Positions 19,007 to 28,700 of a DNA stretch of 64,000 nt are shown in pieces. The translations under genes and the position numbers were made by a program. A model generated the notes under the pieces. That model searched no databases, was not told where the DNA came from, and was given only the letters and a program-made list of their open reading frames with translations. Position 1 is the first letter of the stretch; each line of letters opens with the position of its first letter. Source of the DNA: Acidobacteriaceae bacterium KBS 146 (lineage in GTDB: Bacteria > Acidobacteriota > Terriglobia > Terriglobales > Acidobacteriaceae); the NCBI GenBank assembly GCA_000688615.1, contig JHVA01000001.1, forward strand, positions 2,480,001 to 2,544,000, written 5' to 3'.

Positions 19007-19939
19007 ATGACGAACATGCTCTTCTTTGTTGGCATACTCCTGGCGGCCAGTGGCCTGATCGGTCCTCCTCTGGCGCTCTCCTTCGGACTGGCCTTTGGTC
19101 TGGCACTGAAGCATCCTTACCCCGGACAGGCCCACCGACTCTCGCGGTTTCTTCTCCAGGTATCGGTGGTATGCCTCGGTTTTGGCATGAACCTCCACGA
19201 GGTCATTCGTGCTGGTCGTTCCGGATTCGCCTATACCGCCCTCGGAATCACCTTTGCTCTTACGCTCGGCACTTTCCTTGGCAAGATCTTCCGCGTCCCC
19301 AGGACACAATCCCTTCTCATCAGCGCGGGAACCGCGATCTGCGGGGGCAGCGCGGTGGCGGCGCTCGGTCCCGTTCTCGATGCCAATGAAGAAGAGATGG
19401 CAGTTTCCCTCGGAACCGTCTTCGTCCTCAATTCGGCCGCCCTCATCGTCTTTCCCGCGATCGGGTGGTCCCTGCATATGACACAGACGCAGTTCGGCCT
19501 CTGGGCAGCGCTCGCAATCCACGACACCAGTTCGGTAGTCGGCGCGGGCGCAAAATACGGGCCGGTTGCCCTTGCGGTCGGCACTACGGTCAAGCTGGCT
19601 CGCGCCCTGTGGATCATTCCCGTGGCCCTGGCCACCGCTTCTTTGCGTCGAAGCAACGCTCGGATGCAATGGCCCTGGTTTATCGCCTGGTTCTGCCTTG
19701 CGGCGCTCGCGGCGAGCTACCTCTCGCTGTACCTGCCGCCGGCGAAGCTCGCGCTCCAGGCCATGGTCCGTCTCGGTCACTCGGGACTGACTGTAGTTCT
19801 GTTTCTTATCGGTACAGGAATCTCTCGAAACACGTTACGCCAGGTAGGTCTACGGCCTCTTCTACAGGGCATACTTCTCTGGATCACCATCGCGAGTCTG
19901 TCTCTATGGGCAATTCATACGGGCAGAATCTCCCTGTGA
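19007..19939 (+). CDS. YeiH/PSE-family putative sulfate exporter-like membrane protein
   Basis: 310 residues with about nine to ten hydrophobic spans across the whole length. Family signatures are VVCLGFGMNL near residue 55, the GTAICGGSAVAALGPVL segment, ALAIHDTSSVVGAGAKYG, and LFLIGTGISRNTLRQVG near the C-terminus. This is the UPF0324/YeiH family, annotated as putative sulfate exporters although transport substrates are poorly known. It lies directly after a LysR regulator and its predicted binding site. It is an inner-membrane protein. Confidence 0.9.
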   Translation: MTNMLFFVGILLAASGLIGPPLALSFGLAFGLALKHPYPGQAHRLSRFLLQVSVVCLGFGMNLHEVIRAGRSGFAYTALGITFALTLGTFLGKIFRVPRTQSLLISAGTAICGGSAVAALGPVLDANEEEMAVSLGTVFVLNSAALIVFPAIGWSLHMTQTQFGLWAALAIHDTSSVVGAGAKYGPVALAVGTTVKLARALWIIPVALATASLRRSNARMQWPWFIAWFCLAALAASYLSLYLPPAKLALQAMVRLGHSGLTVVLFLIGTGISRNTLRQVGLRPLLQGILLWITIASLSLWAIHTGRISL

Positions 19940-19944
19940 AGTAC

Positions 19945-19971
19945 GTACACGTTCCGCGTGCACAGGCTTTT
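19945..19971 (+). terminator. Candidate intrinsic terminator after the YeiH-like gene
   Basis: GTACACG and CGTGCAC (one mismatch) form a 7-bp stem with a 5-nt loop, followed by AGGCTTTTTC. It lies 5 bp after the stop codon. Confidence 0.45.
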
Positions 19972-20016
19972 TCTGGTGTTGGCTCTCAATCGACGACGAT
20001 TACTTCGGGAAGGGGT

Positions 20017-20523
20017 CTAAAGTTCCGTCTCTGAATGAAACAGTTCCTTGCTGGCACTCTGACGCTGCGGAGCCGGAGAGCGAGGCAAGCGGATACTTTG
20101 GACTGTAGAGCGCGCTGGGGGACGGGATAGAAATGCGAGCAGCTCCCGCATCTCCTTTTGCAGCTTACGAAGCTGCTGAGTCGAAGTTTTTGGATTCCCT
20201 TCCTCAATATCAAGGGCCAGCTGGGGAACCTTCTGCTTCTGCTCAGTCTTGATCACCTGGCGAGCGCCGGAGATCGTGTATCCCTCGTCGTACAACAGTG
20301 ACTTAATATGGAGAACGGTCTCGACATCCCGCCGTCGATAGAGCCTCTGCCCGGTGCCGCCCTTATGGGGTTTCAGCTGGGGGAATTCACTCTCCCAGAA
20401 GCGAAGAACATACGCCGGAACGTCACAGAGACGGGAAACCTCGCCAATACGGAAGTACAGCTTGTCCGGAATCTCGGCCGCGGACGAAGCTGTGTTTCTT
20501 CGAATTGTCTGGTGCTGCGTCAT
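20017..20523 (-). CDS. MerR-family transcriptional regulator
   Basis: 168 residues. The MerR winged HTH occupies about residues 22-95 (LYFRIGEVSRLCDVPAYVLRFWESEFPQLKPHKGGTGQRLYRRRDVETVLHIKSLLYDEGYTI in segments). A short coiled-coil follows (residues 120-135) and then a basic, disordered tail. There is no effector-binding domain and no cysteine cluster, so a metal sensor is unlikely. Short MerR proteins of this kind are widespread in acidobacteria and myxobacteria; targets are not visible here. Confidence 0.85.
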   Translation of the reverse strand: MTQHQTIRRNTASSAAEIPDKLYFRIGEVSRLCDVPAYVLRFWESEFPQLKPHKGGTGQRLYRRRDVETVLHIKSLLYDEGYTISGARQVIKTEQKQKVPQLALDIEEGNPKTSTQQLRKLQKEMRELLAFLSRPPARSTVQSIRLPRSPAPQRQSASKELFHSETEL

Positions 20524-20793
20524 GCTAGCGCTCCAGAGAAGACGGACTTCTGTCCCACCTCAGTATAGGACACCGCGAAACGATTCAAGTACGTGATTTC
20601 TCTTCCCGTACCGGTTTTGAGGCCCCAGGAAGTGTATTTCTTCTGTTGCTTCTCCGTCCGTCCCTCCATAATGAATGCGCAACTCATTCTCTTTATCACT
20701 GCGCCAGGTCGACGAGGGAGCCGGTATGGGCTCCGTGCGAAAAGGAACTTCGCAACGCCGGCAAGCGTATGGTCCTAAGGAAAGGCAAAATCC

Positions 20794-21402
20794 ATGAGCG
20801 TGAAACGCGTACTTCTTACGGGGGCGTTCCTTACAGGCTTTTTGATCTCCGGATGCCGTGTAGCTACAGACGAACATGGTGACAATAAGAACGTGAAGGT
20901 TGCAACACCGTTCGGAGGCGTCGAAGTAAAGACCAGTGATAAAGCAGATGTCACAGGAATCGGGCTTCCAATCTATCCCGGCGCGGAATTGGTCAAAAAA
21001 GATAAAAACAATGGATCGGCGGACGTCAATCTGAGCTTTGGCAAATTTCAATTGCGCGTGAAGGCCGCAAGCTACCGGACACCCGACGCTCCGGACAAGG
21101 TCTCTGACTTCTATCGCGACGCGATGAAGCGTTATGGGACCGTCATTCAATGCAATCACGATAACCCTGTTGGCACTCCTATCCAGACTGACCAGGGTCT
21201 GACCTGCTCCGATGGCAATGGCAGACATGTCGAGGTCAACGCAGATGCCACCGGCAAAACAGAGTTCAAGGTCGGCTCCAAACAGCATCAGCGCATCGTC
21301 GCTGTCGATCCCGACGGTTCAGGAACGAAGTTCGGCCTTGTGGTCCTTGATCTTCCCGGCAATCTCTCGGTCGAGGGCTCCGAGCCAGACCGGCGTCAAT
21401 AG
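20794..21402 (+). CDS. Predicted lipoprotein of unknown function
   Basis: 202 residues with a lipoprotein signal (TGAFLTGFLISGC, lipobox Cys near residue 21). After a short charged linker comes a soluble domain with a pattern of IGLPIYPGAELVKKDKN, followed by a DKVSDFYRDAMKRYG helix and a repeated beta region. That helix-plus-strand arrangement occurs in several unnamed acidobacterial lipoproteins. A purine-rich stretch (AAGGAAAGG) precedes the start. Membrane-anchored; no enzymatic motif seen. Confidence 0.75.
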   Translation: MSVKRVLLTGAFLTGFLISGCRVATDEHGDNKNVKVATPFGGVEVKTSDKADVTGIGLPIYPGAELVKKDKNNGSADVNLSFGKFQLRVKAASYRTPDAPDKVSDFYRDAMKRYGTVIQCNHDNPVGTPIQTDQGLTCSDGNGRHVEVNADATGKTEFKVGSKQHQRIVAVDPDGSGTKFGLVVLDLPGNLSVEGSEPDRRQ

Positions 21403-21450
21403 AAAGCAGCCCGGCTTGCCGCTTGGTGTCTGCTGGGATAGCTTGGACCT

Positions 21451-22116
21451 ATGCACGCCTACTGCCACCGATGCAACGGGGAACTAGACTCCGGCGAGGA
21501 CGCCTCCTCCTTCTGCCCCCATTGCGGAGCCCCGCAGATCTACCTGCCAGAGGCCCCCGAGCCCGACTCCGATGCTTCCGACAGCTCCACAGGAGTACTG
21601 CCTCCTCCGCATCCGCAACAGATTGAGTGGAAAACGGCGATTCTTTGCGCACTGCTCGTCGCCCTGATCGCCGCCGTTCTTAGCGTCACATCCACTAAAA
21701 TCCCCGCATTTTCGTTCATAAGCTGGTTATGGACCATCAGTGCCTCAGTCGTCGCCCTGGGCATCTACCAACGACGCCGCCCCCAGGCGCGGATGGATGC
21801 CGCTGTCGGAGCCAGAATCGGTGTTCTCGTCGGGCTCACCCTGATCGCCTTCATCGGCCTTTCCATGGCGGGAGCAGGCCTGGTGGCACGCTTTGCGCTA
21901 CATAATATGGCTGCCTTCGACGCTGAACTGCATGTTCAGATCGCGAAAGCCGCCAGCGCCAATCCGCAGCCTGCCGAGATGATGCGCTACATCTACTCCC
22001 CTGAATTCAAAGCAGGAATCATGCTCGCTGGCTTCTCCATGTTGGCCGGGCTGGTGGTATTGATGTCCACCGTCGGGGGAGCCGTCAGCGGTCTGCTGCG
22101 AACCCGGAGAAACTGA
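21451..22116 (+). CDS. Zinc-ribbon integral membrane protein
   Basis: 221 residues. The N-terminus is a zinc ribbon with two CxxC knuckles (CHRC and CPHC, residues 5-24). A Pro/Glu/Ser-rich linker follows, then four hydrophobic spans (about 66-85, 92-110, 128-150 and 190-215). Function is unknown; the ribbon faces the cytoplasm if the protein follows the positive-inside rule. It lies 63 bp upstream of pyrR on the same strand but has no obvious link to pyrimidine synthesis. Confidence 0.75.
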   Translation: MHAYCHRCNGELDSGEDASSFCPHCGAPQIYLPEAPEPDSDASDSSTGVLPPPHPQQIEWKTAILCALLVALIAAVLSVTSTKIPAFSFISWLWTISASVVALGIYQRRRPQARMDAAVGARIGVLVGLTLIAFIGLSMAGAGLVARFALHNMAAFDAELHVQIAKAASANPQPAEMMRYIYSPEFKAGIMLAGFSMLAGLVVLMSTVGGAVSGLLRTRRN

Positions 22117-22179
22117 TCTCTCACCGCTGTCCGGACATCGAAATCAGTGTCGCCTGCTGATATCATCAGCGGGAAGCCT

Positions 22180-22755
22180 ATGAGCGCAGACACAGAAGTC
22201 GGGACACCGAAGATTCGCGAGAAAGGCCGTCTGATGTCGGCCTCTGAGATCGAACGAACTCTCGTGCGTTTGGCACATGAGATCGTCGAAAAGAACAATG
22301 GCGGCGAGAATCTTGGGCTCGTCGGGATCAAGCGTCGCGGCGTTCCTCTCGCCCAGCGCCTGGGCGCCATGATCTCAAAGATTGAGAAACATCCGATCGA
22401 CACCGGCGTTCTGGATATCAGCTTCTACCGCGACGACCTCTCGACCAGCGGTCCTCGGCCCACCGTTACTCCAGGAACCATCGGCTTCGACGTCACGGGC
22501 CGCGATATCGTTCTGATCGACGATGTCCTATACACCGGACGCACGATCCGCGCCGCGCTCGATGCTCTCTTCGACCAGGGACGCCCCAAGAGCGTCCAGC
22601 TGCTGACCTTGGTTGACCGGGGACACCGTGAGCTTCCCATCGAAGCAACCTACACCGGCCGCTCGATTCCCACCTCAAGCCGCGAGATCATCGAGGTCAA
22701 GCTGAACGAGATCGACGGACAGGAACAGGTACTTCTCGTCGAGCGGATGGACTGA
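22180..22755 (+). CDS. pyrR: Bifunctional pyrimidine regulator / uracil phosphoribosyltransferase
   Basis: 191 residues from ATG 22180, which has GGGAAG close upstream; an in-frame GTG at 22147 is the alternative. The PRPP-binding motif is VLIDDVLYTGRTIRAALDAL. The conserved LVGIKRRGVPLAQRL segment and the C-terminal VDRGHRELPIEATYTGRSIPTS are diagnostic of PyrR. Known PyrR proteins regulate pyr mRNA by attenuation and have a minor UPRTase activity. The gene leads the pyrR-pyrB-pyrC operon, with 8 bp before pyrB. Confidence 0.93.
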   Translation: MSADTEVGTPKIREKGRLMSASEIERTLVRLAHEIVEKNNGGENLGLVGIKRRGVPLAQRLGAMISKIEKHPIDTGVLDISFYRDDLSTSGPRPTVTPGTIGFDVTGRDIVLIDDVLYTGRTIRAALDALFDQGRPKSVQLLTLVDRGHRELPIEATYTGRSIPTSSREIIEVKLNEIDGQEQVLLVERMD

Positions 22756-22763
22756 TCGGAACG

Positions 22764-23768
22764 ATGCGGCGAGCAAGCGAAACAGCGGCGGTTTCTTCAA
22801 AATATTCCCCGGGCTCGTTATTGAGTGTGGGCCATCTGTCGGTAGCCGAAGTATCCGCAATCCTCGCAGAGACGGCAAGAATCGCCGCTCTGAGCCCAGC
22901 AGAACGCAGCGCGATACTCCGGGGTCGCACCATCGCCCTGCTGTTCTACGAATCGAGTACGCGCACAAGAACCTCCTTTGAGCTGGCAGCAAAGTCTTTA
23001 GGCGCAACCACAACTCTGGTAAGCGATAAGTCGTCATCCATCGAAAAAGGGGAGAGCCTCAAAGACACAGGCCTTACCCTGCGCGCACTCGGCGCCGAGT
23101 GCATCATCCTTCGGCACTCCGCCTCAGGAGCTCCTTTCGTGCTGGCGCGGGAGACGGGCTTGCCCGTCCTGAATGCCGGCGACGGCATGCACGAGCATCC
23201 CTCCCAAGCCTTGCTCGACCTGCGCACCATTCTCAACCGGCTGCACGGTGCAGACAAAGCCACCTCCATCACGGAACACTCCCTCAGCGGCGTCACCGTA
23301 ACGATCACCGGGGACATTCTTCACAGCCGGGTAGCCCGCTCCAACGCCATGCTTCTCCCGCGACTCGGCGCGCGAGTTCTGCTCTGCGGTCCCACAAAAC
23401 TCCTTCCCGAGGATGCGCTTGGGCTGGGACCGGGAATCGAGATCGAACGCGACTTCGACCGGGCCTTGGCAAAGTCACAGGTCGTAATGATGCTTCGCAT
23501 ACAGAAGGAACGGATCGCCGGTATCGAACTCGATCTGAATGAATACATCCACCGCTACCAGCTGAACAGCGAACGCTTGCTGGCCTCGGCTCCTCAGGCT
23601 CTGGTGCTCCATCCCGGCCCGATGATCCGCGGACTGGAGATCTCCGACGAAGTTGCTGACGGTGCACAATCGGCAATCGAGGAGCAGGTCGCGCACGGAT
23701 TAGCGATCCGCTCGGCTCTTCTGGCTCGGGCGTTGAGTGCCGGCATCTTCAAGGGCCAGACCATATGA
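22764..23768 (+). CDS. pyrB: Aspartate carbamoyltransferase catalytic subunit
   Basis: 334 residues. The carbamoyl-phosphate site is the FYESSTRTRTSFE motif, the mobile loop carries SSSIEKGES, and the aspartate-side HEHPSQALLDL motif is present. It makes N-carbamoyl-aspartate, the committed step of de novo pyrimidine synthesis, in the cytosol. The regulatory subunit gene pyrI is absent here, as expected when ATCase pairs with a PyrC-type dihydroorotase. It overlaps pyrC by 4 bp (ATGA), a sign of translational coupling. Confidence 0.95.
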   Translation: MRRASETAAVSSKYSPGSLLSVGHLSVAEVSAILAETARIAALSPAERSAILRGRTIALLFYESSTRTRTSFELAAKSLGATTTLVSDKSSSIEKGESLKDTGLTLRALGAECIILRHSASGAPFVLARETGLPVLNAGDGMHEHPSQALLDLRTILNRLHGADKATSITEHSLSGVTVTITGDILHSRVARSNAMLLPRLGARVLLCGPTKLLPEDALGLGPGIEIERDFDRALAKSQVVMMLRIQKERIAGIELDLNEYIHRYQLNSERLLASAPQALVLHPGPMIRGLEISDEVADGAQSAIEEQVAHGLAIRSALLARALSAGIFKGQTI

Positions 23769-25069
23769 ACGATATCCTGATTCTCAATGGGCGTCTGATC
23801 GATCCCCTCAGTCGTGTCGATGCTCTCCGCGATCTTTTGCTCCGCGACGGTCGTGTGGCAGCCGTGGAAATGCCTGGAACCCTGAAGGGGCAGGAGTCTG
23901 CACAGACGATCGATGCCAAGGGGCTGATCGTGGCTCCAGGTCTAATCGATGTCCACGTCCACCTGCGAGAGCCCGGCCAGACCTACAAAGAGACCATCGC
24001 CACCGGAACAGCGGCAGCCGCGGCAGGAGGATACACCTCCGTCGTAGCCATGCCCAATACCCTTCCCGTGAACGACACCCCCTCAAAGCTCGATTGGATG
24101 CTCGATGCGCAACGCGGCTCCGTCGTAAAGCTCTTCGCCATGCCCGCCGCAACCGTCGGTAGCATGGGAGAGACACTGACCGACTTCGAAGCCCTCCGCA
24201 AGGCAGGAGCCGTCGGGTTTACCGATGACGGCAAGCCCGTCCTCGAGGACCACGTGATGCGCGCTGCCTTGATCGCGGCCGCTCGCGCCGAGGTTCCCGT
24301 ATCGCAGCACGCCGAAGATACCCGGCTTACCGGCGGCTGCAGCATGAACGCCGGACCGATGGCCTTCCGCCTCGGACTTCGAGGTATGCCGATTGAGGCC
24401 GAGGCCCGTATCGTCGAGCGTGACATACAGCTACTGCGCGAGATCGAGCGTGCCGAAGGTCTGCGTCCTCACCTCCACGTTCAGCACGTCTCTACCGCAC
24501 GCGCCATTGAAGCTGTCCGCAAGGCAAAGCGCGAAGGCCTGCATGTAACCTGTGAGATCGCCCCTCATCACTTCGCTCTTAACGAAGAGGCTGTGGGCGA
24601 CTACGACACGCACGCCAAGATGAATCCTCCTCTCCGGGCGGAGTCAGATCGCCTCCAGATGATCGAGGCACTCCTCGACGGTACCGCTGACTGCATCGCC
24701 ACGGATCACGCTCCTCACGCCCCATTTGAAAAGCGCCAGGAGTTCGAGCGCGCGCCCAACGGCATCACTGGGCTCGAGACCGCACTCGGCCTGGCCCTGC
24801 GCATCCTTCATCGTGATCGTGGCCTGCCTCTATCGCGTCTTGTGGAGCTGATGAGCTCCTCTCCATCCCAGATCGTCTCGCTCGCGGGTCGGGGATCCCT
24901 TGCTGCAGGTCACTACGCCGATCTCGTTCTCTTCGACGCAGGCGCCGAGTGGGTCTTCGACGCAACCATCTCCAGATCGAAATCCCGCAACACTCCCTTC
25001 GATGGATCTCCCATGCTCGGCAAAGTCCGCTACACCATCTGCGAAGGCCACATCGTCTACCGGGGATAA
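23765..25069 (+). CDS. pyrC: Dihydroorotase
   Basis: 434 residues, the longer class I type. The metal site HxH is in DVHVHLREPGQTYKE. Further metal ligands lie in VSQHAEDTRL and the LHVQHVSTA segment, and CIATDHAPH carries the catalytic Asp. It closes carbamoyl-aspartate to dihydroorotate. It is the last gene of the pyrRBC operon and overlaps pyrB by 4 bp. Class I dihydroorotases often form complexes with PyrB. Confidence 0.94.
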   Translation: MNDILILNGRLIDPLSRVDALRDLLLRDGRVAAVEMPGTLKGQESAQTIDAKGLIVAPGLIDVHVHLREPGQTYKETIATGTAAAAAGGYTSVVAMPNTLPVNDTPSKLDWMLDAQRGSVVKLFAMPAATVGSMGETLTDFEALRKAGAVGFTDDGKPVLEDHVMRAALIAAARAEVPVSQHAEDTRLTGGCSMNAGPMAFRLGLRGMPIEAEARIVERDIQLLREIERAEGLRPHLHVQHVSTARAIEAVRKAKREGLHVTCEIAPHHFALNEEAVGDYDTHAKMNPPLRAESDRLQMIEALLDGTADCIATDHAPHAPFEKRQEFERAPNGITGLETALGLALRILHRDRGLPLSRLVELMSSSPSQIVSLAGRGSLAAGHYADLVLFDAGAEWVFDATISRSKSRNTPFDGSPMLGKVRYTICEGHIVYRG

Positions 25070-25135
25070 ACACACGCGGGAACCTCGATTGTTTTTCGAG
25101 AGGCTATATCAATGTCAGTCGTTTTGATACAGGCC

Positions 25136-25175
25136 TGTCATTCTGATCCGCAGGCGAAGAATCTCCGTATTTTTG
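25136..25175. repeat. Diverged member of the dispersed GTCAT(C/T)CTGA repeat family
   Basis: TGTCATTCTGATCCGC followed by GGCGAAGAATCTCCG resembles the reverse orientation of the repeats at 35110, 37456, 37663 and 44611. It lies between pyrC and the HTH-TOBE gene, outside coding sequence. Confidence 0.5.
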
Positions 25176-25227
25176 CTGATGCAGCCACGAAGGATGACCT
25201 AAGGAAGAAACACCCACCTGCATCTCT

Positions 25228-25704
25228 TTACACCCGCGTGATCATGACCTCTGTGGACTTCATCAAAGCCGCGGCCTTCTCTCCTTTTCGCAGCTTCATC
25301 TCTCGAACCGCATCCGCCGTGATGATCGAGGTTATCTTCTGATCGCCAATCGAAAGCACCACCTTCGCCAGCAACCCCTCAACCTTGATCTCGATGATCG
25401 TACCAATCAGCTGATTGCGGCCGCTAACTTTCTGGAAGCGGTCACGCTTTTCCGCCGGTTCTGATGAGGCCTTCAGGAATGGTGCCAACGCACTGCGCGG
25501 AATCAGGTGATGGCCGCCGGGAGTCTTCACCGTAGACAATTTGCCGTTGAGAATCCACTGCTTGATCGTCGGATAACTCAGGCCGAGTTCTGCCGCGGCC
25601 TCCCGGGGCTTCAGGAGTGAGTCAGCGTTTGGAATAAGACACCTCGAATCGTTCAGATGAGAAACCGTGTAGCAGTTTAGCGTGCAGCGGGAATTCACTG
25701 CCAT
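25228..25704 (-). CDS. HTH (excisionase/MerR-like) and TOBE-domain regulator
   Basis: 158 residues. An N-terminal helix-turn-helix of the excisionase/MerR-like type (LLKPREAAAELGLSYPTIKQWILNGKLSTVKTPGGHHLIPRSAL in segments, about residues 30-75) is followed by a TOBE/Mop-type domain (about 92-158: GRNQLIGTIIEIKVEGLLAKVVLSIGD, then ITADAVREMKLRKGE). TOBE/Mop domains bind molybdate or tungstate oxyanions in ModE, ModG and the TunR-type regulators. The gene diverges from a TonB receptor gene with only 69 bp between starts, so it probably controls that receptor, possibly in response to an oxyanion. No mod transport genes are near. Confidence 0.82.
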   Translation of the reverse strand: MAVNSRCTLNCYTVSHLNDSRCLIPNADSLLKPREAAAELGLSYPTIKQWILNGKLSTVKTPGGHHLIPRSALAPFLKASSEPAEKRDRFQKVSGRNQLIGTIIEIKVEGLLAKVVLSIGDQKITSIITADAVREMKLRKGEKAAALMKSTEVMITRV

Positions 25705-25721
25705 CTTTAGAATTTAGCTTC

Positions 25722-25775
25722 TTCCGATAAACGCATAATTTCGACTATATAAATTCGTGTATTTTCGATATATAT
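25722..25775 (+). promoter_or_regulatory. AT-rich promoter with direct repeats before the second TonB receptor
   Basis: TTCCGA (25722-25727) and TATATA (25746-25751) are 18 bp apart. TTTCGACTATATA (25739-25751) is repeated as TTTCGATATATAT (25763-25775), the second copy running into the start codon. No ribosome-binding site is visible. The repeats are candidate sites for the divergent HTH-TOBE regulator. Confidence 0.5.
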
Positions 25776-28700
25776 GCAGCAGTTTTGCGGACGCCTTATC
25801 TTTGTACTTCTTGTACTGACGATGACGCTGTTTGGTCAAAGCGGCAGTGGCGATCTCACGGGATCCATCACAGACTCAACCGAAGCCGCGATTCGCCGCG
25901 CTAAGATCACCATCACCTCTGAGATAGCCGTCGGAATTAGCCTAAGGACAGAGAGCACAGACTCCGGAGACTATGCCGTCGCTTCCCTCCGACCCGGCGT
26001 CTATACCGTTCAGGTCGCCGCACCCGGATTTGTTACCTTGATCCGTTCCGGGGTGTCGATCCGGACCGGTCAGCGCGAGCGGCTCGACCTTACGCTGCAG
26101 CCAGGCGCATCCGATCAGACCGTCTACGTCACTGCCGACACTTCACTCCTGACAACCGAGTCCGGAGCACTAACCACCGTCGTCGGTCGCGACAGCATCA
26201 CCATGCTTCCTCTGAATGGACGAAACGTTATCTCACTGACAACTCTCGCTGCAGGAGTCTCCCTTCCGCCAGGTACGCTGCTGCCTCGCATCAACGGAGG
26301 CCGACCGCGCACCAATGAGTATCTCTACGACGGCGTATCGGCGCTGCAGCCGGAACCAGGACAAGTCGCCTTCTTTCCCATCATCGACGACATCGACGAG
26401 TTCGCCATTATGTCCAGCGGCATCTCTGCGGAGTTCGGCCGCTTCAACGGCGGCGTCGTCAACCTTACAACCAAAGCCGGAACCAGCGCGTTCCATGGCG
26501 AGGTTTACGACTTCCTCCGCAATGAGGTTCTCAATGCACGGAATTACTTCACCCCAACCTCATCGCGCAAGCCACTCTTCCGCCGGAACCAATATGGAGC
26601 CGCGCTCGGTGGCCCTGTCTGGCCGCGCCGTCTGTTCTTCTTTACCGACTATCAAGGAACCAATCAGGCTGTGGGCGTCGTACGCACCAGCACCGTTCCC
26701 ACGCTGGCGCAACGTGGCCGTCCCGATGCAAACGGAAACCCGACCGCCGGGTTCAACTTCGGTGCCAACAACATCTTCGACCCTACGACCACAGTTACCA
26801 GCGGCAATAGCTTCTCCCGCGCCCAGTTTCCAAACAACACCATCCCGCGGAATCGCGTCGATCCCGCCGCCCTCGCTCTCCTTGGCCGCTATCCTCTTCC
26901 TACCAGCACTGCTGCAACCAACAACTACGTCCGCGTCGGGAATGATATCGACCACCAGAACCAGTTCGACATCCGCCTCGATGCGCAGCTCAGTGAAAGA
27001 GACCACGCCTTCGCCCGGTACACCTACTTCCACGATGTTGAAAAGCCGGTGACGCCACTACCTGATGGAAGCGGTGTCATCAGCGGAACTATTCTCTCCA
27101 CAGGCAACGTTACCGGGCTTTCTCGCACTTTGGGCCAGCAATACGTTGCGAACGAGACCCACAGCTTCAACCCCCGCACAGTCAACGAAGCTCGTTTCGG
27201 CTATACACGCCGCGCTCTCAACCGTGCCGGAGTCGCCGTAGCTGGCTCAGCCTCGGCAGAGCTCGGAATCCCCGGTATCCCTTCCAATGCCGCCTTCAAC
27301 AGTGCGCTTCCGGTCTTTGCAATCGCCGGTATCACTCAGCTCGGCTCGTCTCCGAGCACCTTTTCCAACTTCTCCACCAATGTCACCCAGGTCTTCGACA
27401 TGGTCTCGCGCGTTCAGGGCAAGCACGCTCTGAAGGCCGGCATCGACCTGCGCTGGGAGCATCTCGATGCGGTGCAGCCTCCAAATCCCGCCGGAAACTT
27501 CGGCTTCTCAACCCTGTTTACCAACCAGGCAGGAATAACCGCCTCGGGCAATGCTCTTGCAAGCTTCCTGCTGGGACAGGTCAACGCCTTCTCCATCGAT
27601 CTCCAGAACAGCACCATTCGCCCACGTGCTCATATCGCAGAGTTCTTTCTTCAGGACGACTGGAAGGTGACCCCTCGTCTCACCGTCAATGCGGGCCTGC
27701 GCTGGACTCTCAACTTCCCTTCGACGGAAGCTCACGATCAAGGAGCGATCTTCAATCTCGCCACGCAACAGTACCAGTATCTCGGCAAGGATGGATTCCC
27801 CCGCTCCGCGCGCGAGCTCCACTACGGCAACTTTGGCCCGCGACTCGGATTCAGCTATTTGATCACGCCCAAGACCGTCGTGCGTTCTAGCTACGGTCTC
27901 ACCTTTATCGAGCAAACCGGGATAACCACGCCCTTCACCACGCCGCAGTTCCCCTTTCTCCAGACCGTCCAGCAGGCCACGCTTGACAGCATCCATCCTG
28001 CATTCGTGCTCTCCGGCGGCCCGTCGGTCGCTCCTATTCCTCTCAATGCCGATGCAGGTTTAGGCCAGGGTGTGTTTACCGTCAATCGCAAGCTCGGCTC
28101 TGGTTACGTGCAGCAATGGAATCTCTCCGTCCAACATGAGCTGCCCCGCGATCTCATCTTCGAGATCGCTTACACCGGATCCGTGATTACGCGCGTCGGC
28201 ATCCCCGATATCAACCTCAACCAGCTCACCGTCGATCAGCTTGCTAAGGGATCGGCGCTTACCGCGACCACTACGAATCCCTTCTATAACCAGATTCCTT
28301 CCTCCTCTTCGATCGGAGGCAAAACCGTCTCGGTCGCGCAACTCATGAAGCCGTATCCGCGCTTTCTGACCGTATCGGCATTTCGTAACAATACCGGTCG
28401 AACTAACTACAACGCCGCCGAGTTCAAGCTTGAAAAGCGCACAAGCTACGGTCTGACGGCGTCACTCAGCTACACCCATTCGAAGATCATGGACGATGCC
28501 TCCTCAGTCTTCGACTCTTCCATCCTCACCGGACCCGTCGCCAACTACCCTGTCGCTGACAGCCTCAATCCTTCGCTCGAGCGTGACGTCTCGCTCGGTG
28601 ACATGCCGAACATCACTGTCGGTTCCGCCATCTACGCGATTCCGTTAGGAAGAGGCCATCAGTACGCTTCCTCTGGAGTTCTCTCCTGGCTATTAGGCGG

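Noticed and set aside
20524-20793. Possible tRNA or small RNA in the gap between merR and the lipoprotein gene
   Set aside because: No cloverleaf or conserved T-loop was found by eye.
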